Source of the DNA: Riptortus pedestris
Lineage: Eukaryota > Arthropoda > Insecta > Hemiptera > Alydidae
NCBI GenBank assembly: GCA_019009955.1
Contig: CM032232.1
Span: 76,052,501 to 76,116,500 of the forward strand
Direction of reading: 5' to 3'
Length of the DNA: 64,000 nucleotides
Shown: one piece after another, positions 58,547 to 64,000 of the stretch
Layout: each line of letters begins with the position of its first letter
Numbering within the stretch: position 1 is the stretch's first letter
The notes under the pieces: model-generated
Databases searched by the model: none
The model's input: only the letters and a program-made list of their open reading frames with translations
What the model was told of the DNA's origin: nothing
Translations under genes and position numbers: made by a program

Positions 58547-58671
58547 ATTTTTCAATTTATTCAAAAACATACTTTGGACCACAGATTAACAAACATGAGT
58601 GTTTCCGAATGTGAAAAATATATTGATTTATACTATTGACTGTGCACAAAACTATTTGAGTGATTTATACT

Positions 58672-58675
58672 ATTG

Positions 58676-58718
<43 letters not shown>

Positions 58719-58724
58719 TCAATT
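58672..58724. repeat. Near-perfect palindrome around (TA)n
   Basis: ATTGTGTGTGCATATATA...TATATGCACACTCAAT: two arms of about 26 bases with one mismatch and no spacer, able to extrude as a cruciform. The unit GATTTATACTATTG occurs twice just upstream (58625, 58662). Confidence 0.75.
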
Positions 58725-58729
58725 AATGT

Positions 58730-60115
58730 GACATTATCTTTTTTTTATTTTAATAACAGCGGTTGAAAAAATTAAAATGAATGCTACCTCAATGGGTTTA
58801 CACTATACGAGTGTACTATTTATATTTTCAAATTTGTATATTTAATTATACGTGTATATCTTACAATTTGGTTTTCATTGACTTATATTGTAATTTGGTA
58901 AGAAAACAATAAGTCCTATTTCCTCGAAATAAGTGTTGCAAGTCTTTTCAAACAAATAAATATTTTTGAACAAAATTAAATAATATACATTGCATTTAAT
59001 GTACATGCAATTTTTAATATATGACATGGTTATTAAGGTTGATGTGGTAAATTTTAAGGTTTTTTTTTTTGTTTTGTTTTTTAAACCACCATTATATAAA
59101 TAAATTTATATTTTCATAGCTTTAAATATTGCAAATAAAAAAATAAGTTTTCTGTGTTTAAATGGAAAATCCGTTTGCGAAATAGAACATATATGAAAAT
59201 AAATTAGGGAAAAGCGCCAAAAGTTACTGCACTCTGCACTTACTACCCACGATCGTTACCAGTCGTCCTCGGTTTCAAGGTTCTTTAATTCATTCTTTCA
59301 TTCCCGTTAATTTTCAAGGATTGAAGATATTTGGGGACAACATTATTAGGCTCTTGTGAGCTCAATACTGCTTTGAAATTTAAAACTTATACTTAACTGA
59401 ATATAGCAGGTCCTTACAGTGCCCTGACAGTTAAAAAACAGACATTAAACACAGCCTACAGTTTTTAAATAAAACTTAAACAAATTCAAGGGACGCATTT
59501 TCTACCAAAAAAGATTTTTCATGCATTCTAAATCAATAAATTTGATATTTTATTGAAAAAATAAAACACCAAATTTTATTGGTTTGGGAACACCATTGGC
59601 ATACCATCCGGAATAAACTATTAACACCCGTGCAATTGCCCCCATTCCTGTTCATCTCAGAGAATATTAATATAGCCAGAAACCTTACCTGTTTTAGTAG
59701 TTATATAAATACCAAGTTTCATAAAATTTGGCTCAACCCTTTACGATTCTATAAAGGACATACAAAGAAACATTCATTTTTAAACATGTAAACAGATAGA
59801 TTGTTTTCTATATTTGAGAAGTATTTAAAGGATCTACTTGAAGCAATATGTTTCAATTCTCAAATGTTAGATTGTTGTTCACATTGTCCGTCACTCTCAG
59901 TTGACTTGTAGTCCATTGCACAAAAGGACTGTGTTGCAACGGCGTTGCACTTGGTCTCTTGGCAGTAATGCACTGCAGTAAAGAATAGCTATTAGTAAGC
60001 TCACTTAGCAAGTATATCATCTACTGCTGTACGAACAAATCTCATGCAACCTATTCTCAATTTTAATCAGAATTATGCTATTTTTAAGGGTTATTCTTAC
60101 GTTAAATATAATTTT
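58730..60115. other. AT-rich non-coding stretch
   Basis: No gene or repeat recognised. Confidence 0.4.
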
Positions 60116-60117
60116 CT

Positions 60118-60290
60118 CACAAACCTGGAGCGGCGGGTCTAATTCCCACCTGGGTAATAGGAATTTACTTTGTGTTGAACTCATTAAATAAATACTTAGT
60201 CAACTCCTGGCTAGAAAAGGGTGGTAATCAGTAGATAACCCGTCACAAATCACAAGTAACTTAATAAAGTGGACGCCAATAAATTACAGT
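60118..60290 (+). repeat. tRNA-derived SINE, head type 1, near full length
   Basis: ACCTGGAGCGGCGGGTCTAATTCCCACC (degenerate B-box), TGGGTAATAGGAATTTAC, TTGAACTCATTAAATAAAT, GGCTAGAAAAGGGTGGTAATC, GTAGATAACCCGTCAC, and the end AAAGTGGACGCCAATAAATTA. Confidence 0.7.
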
Positions 60291-60294
60291 ATCA

Positions 60295-60900
60295 ATGAAA
60301 CAACTCATCTCAAAAATGTATTTAATTCTGGTGCATTACTAAACTATCTTAGAAACGTAATTTAAAAAAAAAAAAAAAAAAAAACATTATTTCAAATTCT
60401 CTGCCGTGTTATTATGTTTATTTATAGTATTGCATATGTCAGAAATGGTATTCTTTTTTCGACTTTTTGTTGACTGAATAACTGAAATATGCTGTCGCTG
60501 TAATTACCAATCACGGGTGATTTATGAAGTATGGAGGCGTTAGTGCGCTGCCCAGGTCTGGAAATCAAAGTTCGTAAAACATTCCACAAAAAGATATTGA
60601 GTTGGTAAATGCGGGATGTGCAAGTTGATCTAGGGGGCATAGTCAAATTGGAATTGACGAATTGATTTGTCAAACACAACTAATACTACTTTCACTTTAA
60701 CATTTCAAATGTGAAAGAAATTAATGGGGGATTAATCAAGGTTTTATAATTTTTTTTTTCAGTAACGAACGGACCACTTTTAAGTAACGAACCCGAAAAT
60801 TCTGTTCTATAGTTTTTGCAGTTACGTTCATGTAACAATAATACTACATTCCTCCCGAGATGATGGGCGAAAGTGGACTGAGCTCATTCACCCAGCTAAA
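60295..60900. other. Non-coding stretch
   Basis: It contains a run of about 22 A (60363-60384) and nothing else supported. Confidence 0.4.
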
Positions 60901-60904
60901 CTGA

Positions 60905-61205
60905 TATATAACAGTTTTATGTAAATCTAAAGATTAAGTTCGTTAACGATAAAATCTTCGGTGTTTTGATGGGGCAATTTGGAAAATTCTAAATATCTTC
61001 CTTATTTTATGTCGGATTGAAATATTGTATAACCCAATCTTACTGAAAATTAAATTGCCAATAAAAGTTTTTATATACGCACGTATTTTTCCTATCATGA
61101 ATATCACTCCTGTTCATGTTATGTAAAAATAAGTTGTTATAATCATGAACCACTTTTGTACTGTCTTTTTTACCGCCCCAAATAAACTCCCATTTCCAGA
61201 CTTTG
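60905..61205 (-). mobile_element. HINE-like relic
   Basis: TTTTATGTAAATCTAAAGATTAAG, GTTCGTTAACGATAAAATC, GGAAAATTCTAAATATCTTCC, GGATTGAAATATTGTATAAC and ACCCAATCTTACTGAAAATT retain the order of a minus-strand HINE interior. Both termini are missing. Confidence 0.4.
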
Positions 61206-61446
61206 GACTTTTACTTTAAAATATAAAATATAGTGGGATGATATGAATTTTGTTATACGCGCACGTGGGTAATCTTCATGACAGACATTATTAATTCCTT
61301 TCTCAATTTTTGATTTTATTAAATTTTTTACAATTTATATTGATATTTTTTATTATATCTCTATTTATTTGACCAAACAAAATAGAGTAGATTAGTGACT
61401 GCAATTTTTCACATAAACATTTTTATTTTTTATTTATTTATTTATT

Positions 61447-61612
61447 TATTAACGTCCACTTTTTGCAACTTAGGCTAATCGGGACGGGTTATCTACAGGT
61501 TGCCACCCTTTTCTAGCCAGGATGGGATTTTAGGAATTTAATGAATTTCGTCACTAAATAATTTCCTTTGCCCAGGCAAGAATCGAACTCGCCACTCTAA
61601 TCTAAGAATCGA
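61447..61612 (-). repeat. tRNA-derived SINE, head type 1, near full length
   Basis: As read on plus: TTATTAACGTCCACTTTTTGC (3' end), CTAATCGGGACGGGTTATC, ACAGGTTGCCACCCTTTTC, TAGCCAGGATGGGATTTTAG, GCCCAGGCAAGAATCGAACTC (B-box inverted) and GCCACTCTAATC. One of the best-preserved copies. Confidence 0.8.
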
Positions 61613-61614
61613 AC

Positions 61615-63185
61615 ATTTTTAGAGGATTAATTTATCTTATTTTTGTTAATTAGTAGTTAAAAATGTTCTTTATAAAGAATGTATTTCCTTAGTTCCTTTG
61701 CATCATTATTAGTGCTAACGTTGAATAAATATGCTTATAGGCGGTTTTACGCAAATTAAGAATTTACCTAAAAAATGATAAAACAACTTAAAGAGAGTGC
61801 AATGTGGGCTGACAAGATTTTAAGCACTAATATTATTGTTTTCATTTGAATACATAATTCAGTAAAATTTATAAGAAATATATCATGACTGACATCTTGC
61901 CTCTAAATTAAAATAATGGAGATTAACAAAGTAGTTCGTTTTTTGTTTTTAATTTTAGCTAAATTATCAATTTAAAAAAATTCTTTATATATTTTAATAT
62001 CGAACATATTATACTATACGTAAAATAACTGAAAATAAAGGTTCGCTTTTTTAACATATTCAAACTAAGTCAATCGCATTAGAATTTCTTTATATTATAA
62101 TCGATCTATTAGTATACATAGTTGATAATTATGTTATGAATCAGTAATGCGCAGAGTTTAGTGTTAGGCCTTAACTAAAGGCACTGTCATATAATATATT
62201 TGTCTACAAGCATTTGAGCATTGATTTTGAAAAAAACGAGCTAATGAAATGAAAGCTCTGGGAGAGTTCACGCTGAGCATATTAATTTGACAAGTATGAC
62301 GGATGTTTCCTGTCGAAGACAAACACATACTTAAAATAAAAAGTACACTAATAACGCTCCAGCCCACGCCTGTATTAGTGTGTCAGTGCCGATTTGAGCT
62401 CAGGGCAACCAATTATTACACTCAAACTCTGATTAACACCTACGTTATAATTTTTAATGGTCGCCCAAACTATTTTCCGAAAGCGCTTAAAAATCACCAA
62501 ATTAACAATGTCCTTTATTTGGCGATGAGTGAGATCGTCGAGAGCGGATTCACGTGGGTTTAACGATTAATTAATTCCTAGCTAAAATTTATATAACTTT
62601 TTTCCCCCAATGAATAATAGATGTGCCTCCACCCTGCAGATGCAAACGTACGGCGTGAAACTGCACATAGATTATAGAAGTGCATTAGCAACGTATTCCG
62701 CATAAATTCTCTTACCTCCTTACCATTCCGACATATGCATTTGATATATATACTAATGTACAACACTTAAAATACATTTTTTAGCCGTTGAGCCGTTATC
62801 ATCATATTCTATCTCTCCAATTTATTAGTCGGTGATGAATTTTCATTTTGTTATGTCTGAAAATGTAGTAAAAGAAACTGTAGCGCCATGTGCTACATAA
62901 ACTTAATGAATTTCAAATACATGATCATCTATTAGTAAAGGTAAGCAATTACAAAAATAAATCACGAAATATACAAGCTAAACGCTCTTCCAAGGGGTAA
63001 ACATTCTGAGATATTTAGTATTTTGCATTCCCCACCTATTTATATATTTTGCTAAAGGTCCGAACTTATGAGCTTTTTGATTTATTGTTACATTATTCCA
63101 TTTCCAATGAATTAATAATATGTTTAATATTTAAATTAAATTATTTAATTGGATTTAATCCTTAAACAAAAATTTACCATGTATG
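61615..63185. other. AT-rich non-coding stretch
   Basis: No gene supported. On the minus strand at 62298-62360 a hydrophobic frame (MGWSVISVLFILSMCLSS) resembles a signal peptide, but it is followed by no recognisable mature protein. Confidence 0.35.
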
Positions 63186-63189
63186 TTTT

Positions 63190-63245
63190 TACCATTGTTA
63201 ATGCCCAGGAGGGCGAAACGTCTGCGATTCTAAAATAAAAATAAA
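63190..63245 (+). repeat. Penelope-like terminal motif, candidate 4
   Basis: TTGTTAATGCCCAGGAGGGC then GAAACGTCTGCG and an AT-rich tail: GCCC/GGGC forms a hairpin directly before GAAACG, the layout seen at Penelope-like ends. The first box (TTGTTAA) is degenerate. Confidence 0.35.
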
Positions 63246-63297
63246 TAAATATAGCTGTTTGAGACCTAAAGATCCTTTCTTTTGTCTTTCTATTAAT

Positions 63298-63425
63298 TAT
63301 TTATTAACGATCACTTTTTGCAACTAAGGCTAATTGGGACGGGTTCTGCACAGGTTACCAAACTTTTCTAGCCAGGGTGGGACTAAGGATTTTACATAAT
63401 GAATTCCTTCACTAAATATAATATT
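63298..63425 (-). repeat. SINE body fragment without head
   Basis: As read on plus: TTATTAACGATCACTTTTTGC, AACTAAGGCTAATTGGGACG, CAGGTTACCAAACTTTTCTAG, CCAGGGTGGGACTAAGGATT, CATAATGAATTCCTTCAC. The head is missing. Confidence 0.7.
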
Positions 63426-63660
63426 TATTCGTTTAATATTTAATTTCTAACATTATCAGCGTTACACACATAACATTTTTGTAGCTCGACATTTCATAGC
63501 TTAGGCTATTATGACTCCCACCCCTCCCTTCCAGTGATCTAACACACTGATGGATTTTTCCCGAGTTAAATTTCGCAATTAAATTTTCCATCCCAGGACT
63601 ATGTACGTTTTATTATTATTATATTATTTAGATTTAGATATATTACAAAAACCATTTCGG

Positions 63661-64000
63661 CTAATTTCCCTTAAGTGAATTCAGGTGATGAATTCGTAAT
63701 CATTACACGATTTCCGAAAACCTTTTTTAAATGTCCACACATGTGCCTAATAGATGAGGAATATGTGAAACTTTCATGTTTGTATGTATATATCTGTGTT
63801 TGAGTGTGTGTTAACCCTGTAAACTAGATTTATAATCGTTTCTTTTAAAACTAAAACCTATGGCTTAGAGATAAGGTAAAATAAAAATAAAACCCCTAAA
63901 TATCACTGTTATGAGTTGGATTGAAATATGCTTTGGACCTATCTTATTGATAATTTCATTTTATACAATCTACACATTATTCTATCACACTAATATCAGA
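63661..64000 (-). mobile_element. HINE-like relic running off the window
   Basis: GCTAATTTCCCTTAAGTGAA (3' terminal palindrome, worn), ACACGATTTCCGAAAACC, AATGTCCACACATGTGCC, AGATGAGGAATATGTGAAAC, a short microsatellite relic, then GGATTGAAATATGCTTTGG and CCTATCTTATTGATAATTTC. Its 5' end would lie beyond 64000. Confidence 0.45.

Noticed and set aside
62298..62367. Signal-peptide-like start on the minus strand
   Set aside because: Hydrophobic codons are expected from T-rich DNA, and no recognisable mature protein or downstream exon follows.
1..64000. Integrated virus or complete autonomous transposon
   Set aside because: I saw no capsid, integrase, transposase, Rep/helicase or full reverse-transcriptase frame anywhere in the window.

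Overview
This is a 64 kb piece of a eukaryotic nuclear genome. It is strongly AT-rich, almost free of long reading frames, and packed with microsatellites and dispersed non-autonomous mobile elements. The Helitron ends (a 5' part reading CACTGAACTCCTCCTAAACG and a 3' hairpin closed by CTAG|T) are of a type common in arthropods, so an arthropod is the best guess. The species cannot be named from the sequence. There are no bacterial operons, rRNA genes, functional tRNA genes or CRISPR arrays.

Left edge (1-2400): the only convincing host-gene signal is on the minus strand. A GC-rich block carries a CRE (TGACGTCA), a CCAAT box, a perfect CArG/SRF box and an arthropod-type initiator. It is followed by an ATG, a 74-codon Pro/Ser/Gly-rich frame and a textbook splice donor (GTGAGTAC) at 1873. 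I read this as promoter plus first coding exon of a gene that continues leftwards out of the window. Two other GC-richer islands with CRE-type motifs (about 32.1-32.3 kb and 35.1-35.3 kb) could be further regulatory blocks.

Rest of the window: mainly repeats. (1) One family, which I class as Helentron-associated/DINE-1-like (HINE), recurs at least a dozen times on both strands. Each full copy has a 5' end with the CAGATTTCCC motif, a G-run, a C-run, an internal (TA)n microsatellite and a 3' palindrome ending GCTAA. (2) Three Helitron fragments lie next to or inside HINE copies. (3) A tRNA-derived SINE family with one shared body and at least two tRNA-like heads is scattered throughout. (4) Two short MITEs have Tc1/mariner-like terminal inverted repeats (8.1 kb and 38.4 kb). 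(5) About five short repeats carry a CTGANGA...GAAA hairpin resembling Penelope-like-element termini or hammerhead cores. (6) A roughly 570 bp repeat of unknown class occurs as an inverted pair at 5.6-6.2 and 10.9-11.5 kb. (7) An 85 bp minisatellite has 11 copies at 51972-52905. (8) Short LINE-like and other coding relics are present.

The window looks like a long intron or intergenic region that served as a landing pad for nested elements, the densest nest being 33.5-37.1 kb. No gene clusters act together here. All coordinates of degenerate elements are by-eye estimates, good to about 10-20 bases.
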